Assembly (NCBI GenBank): GCA_937880175.1
Contig: CALFLO010000074.1
Span: forward strand, 1-64,000
DNA: 64,000 bases
Reading direction: 5' to 3'
Origin: an uncultured Gluconobacter sp.
GTDB lineage: Bacteria > Pseudomonadota > Alphaproteobacteria > Acetobacterales > Acetobacteraceae
Below, piece by piece: positions 45,075-55,028 of the stretch. Below the pieces are notes generated by a model that was given only the letters and a program-made list of their open reading frames with translations, was not told the origin of the DNA and did not search any database. The translations under genes and the position numbers were made by a program. Numbering within the stretch: the stretch's first letter is position 1; each line of letters begins with the position of its first letter.

Positions 45075-46363
45075 GCCATTCTACGGATCAGGGGCCGGTG
45101 CCTCCGACAAACCATCCGGCACGCACGGGTTCAGGAACGCGTGGCAAGCTCATTCTGCTGGTGGTGATCCTGCTGGCGATCGCTCTGGCGGCCTGGGGGA
45201 TCGTGCAGCGGGGGACGCATTACCATTCCCTGACGGGTGCCACCGAAGACGCGGCCATTCCGCCTGTCACCCTGATCGCGCCGCAGCCGGGTCCGAAGAC
45301 GCGGCAGGTCGATCTGCCGGCAAATCTCGCGGCCTGGTACGAGGCACCGATTTACGCGCAGGTTTCTGGCTATGTGAAGATGTGGTACAAGGACTACGGC
45401 GCGCATGTGAAGCGCGGTGACGTGCTGGCGGAAATCAGCACCCCGAGCATCGACGCCCAGTTCGAGGCTGCCAAGGCGCATTACAACGTCATTTTGGCAC
45501 GGTATAATCTGGCTGTGATTACGACCCAGCGCTGGACGGCGCTGAAGGGAACCCAGGCCGTGTCCCGTCAGGAAGTTGACGTGCAGGCCGCGAACGCAGC
45601 CGCGCAGAAAGCCGAGCTTGAAGCCGCGCGCCATGACGTTGACCGCTTTCAGGCTCTTGAGGACTTCAAGAAGATCGTCGCACCGTTTGACGGGATCGTG
45701 ACATCGCGTCTGGTGAATGTCGGTGATTACGTCAATGCAGGCGGCGGTAATGTGAACTCGCGCGGCAGCGCTTCGGAGCTGTTCTCGGTTGCGGACGTGC
45801 ACCGGATGCGTGTGTTTGTTTCCGTGCCGCAGGATTTCGCAAGCGTCATTTCCCCGAAAATCGAAGCCGAACTGACGGTGCCGCAATATCCGGGAAGCCA
45901 CTTCCGGGCGACATTCCTCGCAACCGCCAATGCTTTCAACGCCGCGACCCGCACGGTGACGACCGAACTGACGCTGGATAACGCCGACAATCTGCTGTGG
46001 CCGAACTCCTATGCGACGGCGCATATTTCGGCTCCGGGCAATCCGAATATCCTGATCCTGCCGGAAGGTGCGATCATCTTCCGGGCCGAAGGGCCGCAGG
46101 TGGCCAAGGTCATCAATAACCATGCCCATCTGGTGAACGTGAAAGTTGGCATCAACTTCGGCACGACAGTCCAGGTCCTCAGCGGTATTACAAAAGACGA
46201 CCGCGTGGTTGCCAACCCCACGGCTGATCTGCTGGAAGGGGATGAGGTTAGGATTGTCCCGACCACGCCGGGCTACAATACGCCAAGCAAGGCGCAGCAG
46301 GATGCTGACCAGCAGCCTGTCCGTCAGCATGATGCAAACCCTGAGGAGGCCGGATCTCGCTGA
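45071..46363 (+). CDS. HlyD-type efflux adaptor (membrane fusion protein)
   Basis: The GTG at 45071 overlaps the permease stop. The 430-residue protein has an N-terminal membrane anchor (about 25-47), a lipoyl-like barrel (PIYAQVSGYVKMWYKDYGAHVKRGDVLAEIS), a coiled-coil hairpin (TQRWTALKGTQAVSRQEVDVQAANAAAQKAELEAAR) and a beta barrel (VDRFQALEDFKKIVAPFDGIVTSR). It joins the pump to the outer-membrane channel. The stop overlaps the next start by one base. Confidence 0.93.
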   Translation: MSHSTDQGPVPPTNHPARTGSGTRGKLILLVVILLAIALAAWGIVQRGTHYHSLTGATEDAAIPPVTLIAPQPGPKTRQVDLPANLAAWYEAPIYAQVSGYVKMWYKDYGAHVKRGDVLAEISTPSIDAQFEAAKAHYNVILARYNLAVITTQRWTALKGTQAVSRQEVDVQAANAAAQKAELEAARHDVDRFQALEDFKKIVAPFDGIVTSRLVNVGDYVNAGGGNVNSRGSASELFSVADVHRMRVFVSVPQDFASVISPKIEAELTVPQYPGSHFRATFLATANAFNAATRTVTTELTLDNADNLLWPNSYATAHISAPGNPNILILPEGAIIFRAEGPQVAKVINNHAHLVNVKVGINFGTTVQVLSGITKDDRVVANPTADLLEGDEVRIVPTTPGYNTPSKAQQDADQQPVRQHDANPEEAGSR

Positions 46364-48033
46364 TGAAACCGGAATGTTCCCAGTCATCCCCGCTCCCGTC
46401 CTCCCCGTCCTCCACGGCTTCTCCCAGACGTAACCGCTCAGGATGGCGCCTTACGACGGCTCTGGCTGGCGTGTTTTCGATCGGGCTGGCTTCCTGTGAT
46501 CTGGCGCCCGAATATCATCCCCAGAAATTCCTTTATCCTGACGGATGGGAAGGGAAGGGACTGATGGTCAATGCCCAGCCGGCGGACGGTGCTGTTCGCA
46601 GTGACTGGTGGACCATGTTCAACGATCCCATCCTTGATGGGCTTGAAAAGCGCATGCTGGCCGTAAATCCGGATCTTCAGGCCGCGGCGGAAGCCTTCAC
46701 GCAGGCGCGTGATGTGGCCCGCGAGACGGAAAGCCGTCTGTATCCGCAGGTCACGGGTGCGGCCCATATGAGCGACAACAAAGGCTCGCTTGGTCGGCTG
46801 TATAACAATCCGGCCACCAGCAGCAGCCTCGTTTATGAGTCCAATCAGGCTTACAGCGGCGCGGCAACCTGGGAGCCGGATTTCTGGGATTCAATCCGCA
46901 ACACGACCCGGATGCAGAAAAACCTGGCACAGGCTTCTGCGGGCCAGTACGCACTGGCAAGGCTGAGCCTGGAAGCGGAGCTGGCCTCCGACTATGTCGC
47001 GCTGCGTGGCCTTGATGCGCAGAACGCGGTTTATGATGACTCCATTCGCTACTTCCATGCCGCCGTCGAGATCACGGCCCTGCGTCAGGCAGGTTCGATC
47101 GGTGCCGGGCTGGATGTGTCGCGTGCGGAAACCCAGCTTTATTCGGCGCAGGCAGCCAAGAGCAATCTGATCGCACGGCGCAACGTCATGGAGCATGCCA
47201 TTGCGGTGCTGCTCAACACGGCTCCCGCCGGATTTCATATCGCGCCCGTCAAAGACGTGAAAATGCATTTCGGGGTTGTGAAGATCAATTCCGGACTGCC
47301 AGCGTCCCTGCTGGAGCGTCGTCCTGATATCGCGATTGCCGAGCGTCAGATGGCGGCTTCCGCCCGGGCCATCGGGGTCTCCCGTGCGGCGTTCTATCCG
47401 CACATCACCTTCAGCGCCGAAGGTGGGTTCGAAGATGGCGGGTTCGACCTCGCAAGCATCTCCCGGGCCTTCTGGAAGATTGCGGTTCAGGCGGTCGAGC
47501 CGGCCTTTACGGGCGGCCTGCGGCGTGCGGCCCTTCAGCGCTCTTGGTCGCAGTATCGGGGTATGGTGGACAACTACCGTTCCGTCGTCCTCTCGGCGTT
47601 TCAGGATGTCGAGGACGGTCTGACTCAGACGCGCCAGTTCAAGATTGCACAGGATCAGCAGCAGAAGGCCGTGGATGCGGCCCTGCGCACCCAGAGCATG
47701 ACCATGGCGCTTTATACAGGCGGTCTGTCGAACTATCTTGATGCCCTTGTGGCCCAGCAGGACGCGCTTCAGGCCCGTCTGGCCGAGGTCGATGTGCAAA
47801 CGGCTCAGGTCCAGTCCTCCGTGCGTCTGGTTCGCGCTCTGGGCGGTGGCTGGAGTGCCAGTGATCTGCCGGGTATCAAGCAGATCGACCCGTTCGGCCC
47901 GCTTCAGTATAACGGTCTGCGAACTCCGAAGCCTGTGAACGGCATCGACAGTCATGCTTCCCCGCTGGACAATGATCTGCGGGGAGACAATGTCTCGGCG
48001 AATGTTCCGCAAGGCTTGACGGGACAGCCCTGA
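46363..48033 (+). CDS. NodT/OprM-type outer membrane efflux lipoprotein
   Basis: The 556-residue product has a long basic/Ser-rich N-terminus before a lipobox GLASC (C45). The two-repeat OMF pattern is present: DWWTMFNDPILDGLEKRMLAVNPDLQAAAEAF, then SLLERRPDIAIAERQMAASARAIGVSRAAFYPHI, and VDNYRSVVLSAFQDVEDGL. The C-terminal tail of about 40 residues is Pro/Asn-rich. It completes the RND tripartite set, and its stop codon sits inside a candidate rplK promoter. Confidence 0.92.
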   Translation: MKPECSQSSPLPSSPSSTASPRRNRSGWRLTTALAGVFSIGLASCDLAPEYHPQKFLYPDGWEGKGLMVNAQPADGAVRSDWWTMFNDPILDGLEKRMLAVNPDLQAAAEAFTQARDVARETESRLYPQVTGAAHMSDNKGSLGRLYNNPATSSSLVYESNQAYSGAATWEPDFWDSIRNTTRMQKNLAQASAGQYALARLSLEAELASDYVALRGLDAQNAVYDDSIRYFHAAVEITALRQAGSIGAGLDVSRAETQLYSAQAAKSNLIARRNVMEHAIAVLLNTAPAGFHIAPVKDVKMHFGVVKINSGLPASLLERRPDIAIAERQMAASARAIGVSRAAFYPHITFSAEGGFEDGGFDLASISRAFWKIAVQAVEPAFTGGLRRAALQRSWSQYRGMVDNYRSVVLSAFQDVEDGLTQTRQFKIAQDQQQKAVDAALRTQSMTMALYTGGLSNYLDALVAQQDALQARLAEVDVQTAQVQSSVRLVRALGGGWSASDLPGIKQIDPFGPLQYNGLRTPKPVNGIDSHASPLDNDLRGDNVSANVPQGLTGQP

Positions 48034-48045
48034 GTGGTCTAGGGG
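48016..48045 (+). promoter_or_regulatory. Candidate promoter for rplK-rplA
   Basis: TTGACG at 48016-48021, an 18-base spacer and TAGGGG at 48040-48045. It resembles the rpsL promoter, with CTTGAC upstream and TAGG followed by TCCGC. It overlaps the stop codon of the outer-membrane factor gene. Confidence 0.4.
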
Positions 48046-48132
48046 TCCGCCTCACTTCGAACGCGGGAGGAGGAGGCGTGGCCGACTCCGTTGAACCGCG
48101 GTTCGGGAACGACAAACAGGGGAGTCCCGGAT

Positions 48133-48567
48133 ATGGCCAAAAAAGTTGTTGGCTACATCAAGCTTCAGATCCCGGCTGGTAAAGCCAATCCTTCTCCGCC
48201 GGTTGGTCCGGCTCTGGGTCAGCGCGGCCTGAACATCATGCAGTTCTGCAAGGAGTTCAACGCCAAGACCCAGCAGCTCGAGCCCGGTATGCCGATCCCG
48301 GTGGTCATCACCGCCTATGCGGATCGCACGTTCTCCTTCATCACGAAGACGCCGCCGAACACGTACTTCCTGCTGAAGGCTGCCAAGATTTCCAAGGGCA
48401 GCCAGACGGTCGGCAAGTCCGCTGCGGTTGGTTCCGTGACGACGGCTCAGCTTCGCGAAATCGCTGAGACGAAGTTCAAGGACATGAACGCCAATGACCT
48501 TGACGGTGCCGTGCGCATGCTCGCCGGTTCTGCCAAGTCGATGGGCCTGAACGTGGTGGAGGGCTGA
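48133..48567 (+). CDS. rplK: 50S ribosomal protein L11
   Basis: The ATG at 48133 has GGAG 9 bases upstream and gives 144 residues beginning MAKKVVGYIKLQIPAGKANPSPPVGPALGQRGLNIM. L11 binds 23S rRNA at the GTPase centre. rplA follows by 4 bases. Unusually, secE-nusG are not upstream; the RND gene is. Confidence 0.97.
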   Translation: MAKKVVGYIKLQIPAGKANPSPPVGPALGQRGLNIMQFCKEFNAKTQQLEPGMPIPVVITAYADRTFSFITKTPPNTYFLLKAAKISKGSQTVGKSAAVGSVTTAQLREIAETKFKDMNANDLDGAVRMLAGSAKSMGLNVVEG

Positions 48568-48571
48568 TATC

Positions 48572-49264
48572 ATGGCAAAGAACAAGCGTCTGAACGCTGC
48601 ACAGGCAACTGTCGAGCGTAACAAGCCGTATGGTCTGACTGAGGCCGTTGCTCTGGTGAAGAGCAACGCCAAGGCGAAGTTCGACGAGACGATCGAAATC
48701 TCGCTGAACCTCGGCATTGACCCGCGTCATGCCGACCAGATGGTCCGTGGTCTGATCTCCCTGCCGAATGGCACGGGCAAGACCCTTCGCGTCGGCGTTT
48801 TTGCCCGTGGCCCCAAGGCTGAAGAAGCCCTGGCCGCTGGTGCGGAAGTCGTTGGTGCGGAAGATCTGGCTGAAAAGATCCAGGCTGGCGAAATCAACTT
48901 CGACCGCTGCATCGCAACGCCGGACATGATGGCTCTCGTCGGTCGCCTGGGTAAGATCCTCGGCCCGCGTGGTCTGATGCCGAACCCGCGTCTCGGCACG
49001 GTGACCATGGACGTCAAGGGTGCCATCACGGCAGCCAAGTCCGGTCAGGTTGAATATCGCGCCGAGAAGGCCGGTATCATCCATGCCGGTATCGGCAAGG
49101 CTTCCTTCGGTGAAGACAAGCTGGTCGAGAACATCAACGCTCTGGTCGATGCCGTTCAGAAGGCTCGCCCGACGGGTGCCAAGGGTACGTATCTGAAGAA
49201 GGCAGCCCTGTCTTCCACGATGGGCCCGGGCGTTCGCGTTGACGTTTCGAGCTTCGAAGCCTGA
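48572..49264 (+). CDS. rplA: 50S ribosomal protein L1
   Basis: The 230-residue product carries NPRLGTVTMDVKGAITAAKSGQVEYRAEKAGIIHAGIGK, the L1 signature. L1 forms the L1 stalk and represses its own operon in other bacteria. It follows rplK directly. The intercistronic hairpin downstream separates it from rplJL. Confidence 0.97.
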   Translation: MAKNKRLNAAQATVERNKPYGLTEAVALVKSNAKAKFDETIEISLNLGIDPRHADQMVRGLISLPNGTGKTLRVGVFARGPKAEEALAAGAEVVGAEDLAEKIQAGEINFDRCIATPDMMALVGRLGKILGPRGLMPNPRLGTVTMDVKGAITAAKSGQVEYRAEKAGIIHAGIGKASFGEDKLVENINALVDAVQKARPTGAKGTYLKKAALSSTMGPGVRVDVSSFEA

Positions 49265-49270
49265 TTGACA

Positions 49271-49298
49271 GGAGGTCTTCCTTCTGGGAAAGACCTCC
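49271..49298 (+). terminator. Hairpin after rplA
   Basis: A 9-bp stem GGAGGTCTT/AAGACCTCC (49271-49279 with 49290-49298), with further pairing at the top. No T-run follows, so it may be a processing or attenuation site. Confidence 0.45.
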
Positions 49299-49571
49299 AC
49301 GAAATGACGTCATGCCTTCGGGTGTGATGGCTAAGGGGTAGCCTGTTCGCAGGCTGCTTCCAAACCTGTCCAAGACCGCACGTGGACCTTCGGGGCCTTA
49401 AGGATCTTCTTCAGATCGCGGGCGTCAGACGGGGCGACAGTATTTTTGTGGCTCTGCTGCGATGTGCTGGGTTCGCTCACTTCTGTGGACAGGCGAGCGG
49501 AGCCGTTTCGAAAGAAATGGCTCCATGGGTAACCTGGTCCGGCGCAAGTCGGGCTGACGAGGAGACAGGTT
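49299..49571 (+). promoter_or_regulatory. rplJL leader (L10 leader region)
   Basis: About 270 bases between rplA and rplJ carry no gene. In other bacteria the rplJ leader folds into an L10-L12 binding structure that represses translation. Several short stems are visible (such as AGCCTGTTCGCAGGCT near 49341-49356), but I did not derive a complete fold. Confidence 0.45.
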
Positions 49572-50096
49572 TTGGACCGTACGGATAAACGGGCCTTTGT
49601 TGAGTTCCTCGCCGATGTGTTTGGCAGCACGTCCATGGTTGTCGTCACCCAGAACAAGGGTCTGACGGTTGCCGATGTGACGGAACTGCGTCGACGCATT
49701 CGTGCGGCAGGAGCGACATACAAGGTTGCGAAGAACCGGCTGGCCAGCCGTGCTCTGGATGGGACCCAATTCGACGGCATCGCACCGCTGCTTAAGGGGC
49801 CGACCGCGCTTGCGTGGTCTGAAGACCCGGCATCAGTGGCAAAGGTGATCGTCGAGTTCGCCAAGACGAATGACAAACTGGTGGTGCTTGGTGGCGCCCT
49901 GGGTTCCCAGACGCTTGGCGTTGACGGAATCAAGGCCCTTGCCGAGCTGCCGTCGCTGGACGAGCTGCGCGCAAAGCTGGTGGGTATGATCAATACCCCC
50001 GCAACGCGTATCGCAGGTGTTGTCCAGGCGCCGGCTGGCCAGCTTGCTCGCGTCTTTGGTGCCTATGCCAAGGCCGGCGAAGCAGAAGCCGCCTGA
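49572..50096 (+). CDS. rplJ: 50S ribosomal protein L10
   Basis: The start is a TTG at 49572 with GGAG at a 7-base spacing. The 174-residue product begins MDRTDKRAFVEFLADVFGS and has VVVTQNKGLTVADVTELRRRIRAAG and KNRLASRAL, the L10 pattern. L10 anchors the L7/L12 stalk. A TTG start on a ribosomal gene can serve to tune its translation. Confidence 0.95.
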   Translation: MDRTDKRAFVEFLADVFGSTSMVVVTQNKGLTVADVTELRRRIRAAGATYKVAKNRLASRALDGTQFDGIAPLLKGPTALAWSEDPASVAKVIVEFAKTNDKLVVLGGALGSQTLGVDGIKALAELPSLDELRAKLVGMINTPATRIAGVVQAPAGQLARVFGAYAKAGEAEAA

Positions 50097-50163
50097 GAAT
50101 GAAGGCCCGCGCTGCGGCGTAGGCCTGAACCTGATCAACAGTACATCAATTTAGGATAAGACC

Positions 50164-50535
<372 letters not shown>

Positions 50536-50592
50536 TCTACTGACTTCGGGCTGTTCCCTTCGGGGGGGCCGCCTCTGCCTGGCAGACAGAGA

Positions 50593-50620
50593 GGGCGGGG
50601 ATCGCATGCGGTTCCCGCCC
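50593..50620 (+). terminator. Attenuator-like hairpin between rplL and rpoB
   Basis: GGGCGGG (50593-50599) pairs with CCCGCCC (50614-50620), extended by a G-T and an A-T pair and an inner self-complementary CGCATGCG. It is followed by GATTT. A partial terminator is known at this place in other bacteria. Confidence 0.55.
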
Positions 50621-50623
50621 GAT

Positions 50624-50652
50624 TTGCCGTTGGAGCAGAACAGGCGTATAGT
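50624..50652 (+). promoter_or_regulatory. Candidate rpoB promoter
   Basis: TTGCCG at 50624-50629, a 17-base spacer and TATAGT at 50647-50652 lie about 124 bases before rpoB, just after the attenuator-like hairpin. It could provide RNA polymerase transcription independent of rplJL. Confidence 0.45.
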
Positions 50653-50775
50653 GCGCGGCTCGCCACGTACTGAAATTTCATAATGGCCGGTCGTTCCGGT
50701 CGTCCGCAATGCTGGGGCCAGTTCCTCAGTGCCGTTTACGGGCGACTCGAAGGTCTGGTGCAGAGGGCAGAATAG

Positions 50776-53700
50776 ATGAACGCGATCACCAAATCGTTCA
50801 CGGGACGCAAAAGGATCCGCAAAAGTTTCGGGCGCATTCCCGAAATTGCGCCGATGCCCAATTTGATCGACGTGCAGCGCGCCTCCTACGAGGCATTCCT
50901 GCAGATGAACGTAAGCCCTGACAGCCGGCAGGACGCCGGTCTTCAGGAAGTCTTTCGTTCGGTTTTTCCGATCAACGATTTTGCGGGTCGCGGTCGTCTG
51001 GACTTCATGTCCTACGAATTCGAAGATCCGAAATATGACGTCGAAGAATGCATTCAGCGTGGTCTGACCTATGCAGCGCCGCTGAAGGTCATTCTTCGTC
51101 TGACGACGTGGGATATTGACGAGGATACGGGCTCCCGCTCGATCCACGACATGAAGGAACAGCCGGTTTACATGGGCGACATGCCGCTCATGACCGATAA
51201 CGGCACGTTCATCATTAATGGCACCGAGCGTGTCATTGTCTCGCAGATGCATCGTAGCCCGGGCGTGTTCTTCGATCACGACAAGGGCAAGACCCATTCT
51301 TCGGGCAAGTATCTGTTTGCGGCCCGCGTCATTCCGTATCGGGGCTCCTGGCTCGATTTCGAATTCGATGCCAAGGACCTGATCTATGTCCGCATCGATC
51401 GCAAGCGCAAGCTGCCTGTCACGACGCTTCTTTACGCGCTCGAGGGAGCAAGCTACCTCGCACAGCGTGAGCAGAAGATCGCCGATGGCGGGGACGTCGA
51501 GGGTCTTGATATCCGCGGAATGGATCAGGATGAAATCCTGTCCTACTTCTATCAGGCTGTGCCGTTTACCCGTCTGGGTGGCGAGTGGGCCCGTCCGTTT
51601 GATCCCGATGCCTTCCGCGGCCTGAAGCTGCTCAGCCCGCTGGTTGACGCCGACACCGGTGAAGTCGTTGCGGAAGCCGATGCCAAGCTGACCGCGCGCA
51701 TGGTCCGCAAGATCGCGGAAAAGACCCGCGTCGTGCAGGTCGGTCGTCTCGATATCCTCGGTCGTTTCCTTGCCTATGATCTCGTGAATGAAAATACGGG
51801 CGAGATCTATGGTGAAGCTGGCGAAGAGCTGACCGAAGACCGTCTTGCTGCCCTTGAAGAAATGGGCATTACGGAGCTTCCGCTGCTGTCCGTGGATGGC
51901 TCGCATGGTCCGTGGATCCGCAACACGCTGGCTGCCGACAAGAACAGCTGCCGCGATGAAGCGCTGATCGACATCTATCGCATCATGCGTCCGGGCGAGC
52001 CGCCGACCAAGGAAACGGCGGAAGCCATGTTCCATGGTCTCTTCTTCGATCAGGGGCGCTACGATCTTTCCGCGGTTGGCCGTGTGAAGATGAACATGCG
52101 TCTTGATGTTGATGCGCCGGATACCCTGCGCGTTCTGCGCAAGGAAGACATCCTGCGTACGATCAAGATCATGTGTGAGCTGAAAGACGGTCGCGGCCAG
52201 ATCGACGATATCGATAACCTCGGTAACCGTCGTGTCCGCTCTGTTGGCGAACTGATGGAAAACCAGTATCGCGTTGGTCTGCTCCGCATGGAGCGCGCCA
52301 TCCGCGAGCGTATGGGATCTGTCGACATCGATACGGTCATGCCGCATGACCTGATCAATGCGAAGCCCGCTGCTGCTGCCGTGCGTGAGTTCTTTGGCTC
52401 CTCGCAGCTCAGCCAGTTCATGGATCAGACAAACCCGCTCTCTGAAGTGACGCACAAGCGTCGTCTTTCGGCGCTTGGCCCGGGCGGTCTGACCCGTGAG
52501 CGTGCAGGCTTCGAAGTTCGTGACGTTCATCCGACGCACTACGGCCGTATCTGCCCGATCGAAACGCCGGAAGGCCCGAACATCGGTCTGATCAACTCGC
52601 TGTCGACCTACGCCAAGGTGAACAAGTACGGCTTCATCGAGACGCCGTATCGTCTGGTGGAAGACGGGGTTCTTCAGGATGGCTGGAAATATCTTTCTGC
52701 CATGGAAGAAGAAAAGCTTGTTGTCGCTCAGGCCGATGCGAAGCAGGACGATCAGGGTCGTCTGACGGACGAACTGGTGTCTGTTCGCCGTTCAGGTGAC
52801 TTCCGCGTCGTCCCGCCGGAGCAGGTTACGGCCTGCGACGTTTCACCGAAGCAGCTTGTTTCTGTTGCAGCCGCGCTCATTCCGTTCCTTGAGAACGATG
52901 ACGCCAACCGTGCACTGATGGGCGCGAACATGCAGCGTCAGGCTGTGCCGCTGGTGAAGGCTGATGCCCCGCTGGTTGGTACCGGTATGGAAGCTGCGGT
53001 TGCGCATGACTCTGGTGCGACCATCGTTGCCAAGCGTCGCGGTGTCATCGATCAGATCGATGGTGCTCGTATCGTGGTTCGTGCCACGGACGAAGCCGGT
53101 GCAACACAGGGCGTTGATATCTATCGTCTGCGCAAGTACATGCGCTCTAACCAGTCCACTTGCATCAACCAGCGCCCCTTGGTGAAGGTTGGTGACACGG
53201 TTCATGCTGGTGACATCATCGCCGACGGTCCGTCCACCGAGCTTGGTGAACTGGCTCTGGGTCGCAACGTGCTCGTCGCGTTCATGCCCTGGAACGGTTA
53301 CAACTTCGAAGATTCCATTCTGATCTCCGAGCGTATTGCCCGTGATGACGTCTTCACTTCGATCCACATCGAAGAGTTCGAAGTCATGGCGCGTGATACG
53401 AAGCTGGGTCAGGAAGAAATCACGCGTGACATTCCGAATGTCGGTGAGGAAGCCCTGCGCAACCTCGATGAAGCCGGTATCGTCTATGTTGGCGCCGAAG
53501 TGAATCCGGGTGACATTCTCGTTGGCAAAGTCACGCCGAAGGGCGAAAGCCCAATGACGCCGGAAGAGAAGCTTCTGCGCGCCATCTTTGGTGAAAAGGC
53601 TTCCGACGTCCGTGACACCTCCCTGAAGCTGCCGCCTGGCACGACAGGTACGATTGTCGACGTTCGCGTCTTCTCCCGCCGTGGCGTGGACAAGGACGAG

Positions 53701-54948
53701 CGCGCGATGGCGATCGAGCGTGCCGAGATCGAACGCCTCACCAAAGATCGCGACGACGAACGTGGCATTCAGGAGCGCAGCTTCTACAACCGTCTGCGTG
53801 AGCGTCTGGTTGGCCAGACGGCTGGTGCCGGTTTCAAGGGTATCCGCTCTGGTACGCCGATCACGGAAGAGGTTCTGGACGAGCATCATCGCGCAACCTG
53901 GGCCAGCATCACCGTGACTTCCGATGATGTCATGTCGGAGCTCGAAAAGCTCCGTGGTGAGTTCAAGGAAGCGACCCGCCGCATCGATGCACGTTTCGAC
54001 AGCAAGGTTGAAAAGCTGCAGCGCGGTGACGAACTGCCGCCTGGCGTGATGAAGATGGTCAAGGTCTTCGTTGCCGTGAAGCGCAAGCTTCAGCCGGGTG
54101 ACAAGATGGCCGGTCGTCACGGCAACAAGGGTGTCGTCTCCCGCGTTGTTCCCGTTGAGGACATGCCATTCCTTGAGAATGGTCAGGCCGTCGACATCGT
54201 TCTGAACCCGCTGGGTGTGCCGTCGCGCATGAACATCGGTCAGATCCTCGAGACCCATCTGGGCTGGGCCTGTGCCAATATTGGCGCAAGCATCGGCGAC
54301 ATGGTCGATGAGTATCAGCGCACCGGTGAGCGCAAGCAGGAACTGCTCGATCGTCTGCACGAAGTCTACGGAGATGTGATCTTCAACGACGACATCGCAA
54401 CGCTGCCGAACGAACAGCTGATCGAACTTGCGAACAACCTTCGCAAGGGACTGCCGATCGCAACGCCGGTCTTCGACGGTGCTTCCATTCCCGACATTGA
54501 AGAGATGCTCGAAAAGGCAGGCGTCAATAAGTCGGGCCAGTCGCAGCTGATCGATGGTCGTACGGGCGAGCTGTTCGAACGTCAGACGACGGTTGGTTAC
54601 ATCTACATGCTGAAGCTGCATCATCTTGTCGATGACAAGATCCATGCACGTTCGATTGGTCCTTACTCGCTTGTCACGCAGCAGCCGCTGGGTGGTAAGG
54701 CGCAGTTCGGTGGTCAGCGCTTTGGTGAAATGGAAGTGTGGGCCCTTGAAGCATACGGTGCAGCCTACACGCTGCAGGAAATGCTGACGGTGAAGTCGGA
54801 TGACGTGTCCGGCCGTACCAAGGTCTACGAGGCAATCGTTCGCGAGCAGGACGATTTCGAAGCCGGCATTCCGGAGAGCTTCAACGTTCTGATCAAGGAA
54901 CTGAAGTCGCTCGGCCTGAACGTCGAACTCGAGCAGAGCGGGTCTTAA
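50776..54948 (+). CDS. rpoB: RNA polymerase beta subunit
   Basis: The 1390-residue subunit includes the rifampicin region FFGSSQLSQFMDQTNPLSEVTHKRR (about 537-561) with S, D, H and S residues at the classic resistance positions unaltered, and the C-terminal GGKAQFGGQRFGEMEVWALEAYGAA. The length is typical of alphaproteobacteria. rpoC follows after 80 bases. Confidence 0.98.
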   Translation: MNAITKSFTGRKRIRKSFGRIPEIAPMPNLIDVQRASYEAFLQMNVSPDSRQDAGLQEVFRSVFPINDFAGRGRLDFMSYEFEDPKYDVEECIQRGLTYAAPLKVILRLTTWDIDEDTGSRSIHDMKEQPVYMGDMPLMTDNGTFIINGTERVIVSQMHRSPGVFFDHDKGKTHSSGKYLFAARVIPYRGSWLDFEFDAKDLIYVRIDRKRKLPVTTLLYALEGASYLAQREQKIADGGDVEGLDIRGMDQDEILSYFYQAVPFTRLGGEWARPFDPDAFRGLKLLSPLVDADTGEVVAEADAKLTARMVRKIAEKTRVVQVGRLDILGRFLAYDLVNENTGEIYGEAGEELTEDRLAALEEMGITELPLLSVDGSHGPWIRNTLAADKNSCRDEALIDIYRIMRPGEPPTKETAEAMFHGLFFDQGRYDLSAVGRVKMNMRLDVDAPDTLRVLRKEDILRTIKIMCELKDGRGQIDDIDNLGNRRVRSVGELMENQYRVGLLRMERAIRERMGSVDIDTVMPHDLINAKPAAAAVREFFGSSQLSQFMDQTNPLSEVTHKRRLSALGPGGLTRERAGFEVRDVHPTHYGRICPIETPEGPNIGLINSLSTYAKVNKYGFIETPYRLVEDGVLQDGWKYLSAMEEEKLVVAQADAKQDDQGRLTDELVSVRRSGDFRVVPPEQVTACDVSPKQLVSVAAALIPFLENDDANRALMGANMQRQAVPLVKADAPLVGTGMEAAVAHDSGATIVAKRRGVIDQIDGARIVVRATDEAGATQGVDIYRLRKYMRSNQSTCINQRPLVKVGDTVHAGDIIADGPSTELGELALGRNVLVAFMPWNGYNFEDSILISERIARDDVFTSIHIEEFEVMARDTKLGQEEITRDIPNVGEEALRNLDEAGIVYVGAEVNPGDILVGKVTPKGESPMTPEEKLLRAIFGEKASDVRDTSLKLPPGTTGTIVDVRVFSRRGVDKDERAMAIERAEIERLTKDRDDERGIQERSFYNRLRERLVGQTAGAGFKGIRSGTPITEEVLDEHHRATWASITVTSDDVMSELEKLRGEFKEATRRIDARFDSKVEKLQRGDELPPGVMKMVKVFVAVKRKLQPGDKMAGRHGNKGVVSRVVPVEDMPFLENGQAVDIVLNPLGVPSRMNIGQILETHLGWACANIGASIGDMVDEYQRTGERKQELLDRLHEVYGDVIFNDDIATLPNEQLIELANNLRKGLPIATPVFDGASIPDIEEMLEKAGVNKSGQSQLIDGRTGELFERQTTVGYIYMLKLHHLVDDKIHARSIGPYSLVTQQPLGGKAQFGGQRFGEMEVWALEAYGAAYTLQEMLTVKSDDVSGRTKVYEAIVREQDDFEAGIPESFNVLIKELKSLGLNVELEQSGS

Positions 54949-55028
54949 TTGCCCGCTCCCTCCTTCTCGCCACGGTTCATTTTTAAGGTGTCCGCGGGAC
55001 GCCGCGGTACACATTGGGGTTTCGGCGC

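Noticed and set aside
52388..52480. FMDQTNP instead of FMDQNNP in the RpoB rifampicin region
   Set aside because: Threonine at this position is common in other bacteria (for example Bacillus), and the main resistance positions are unchanged.
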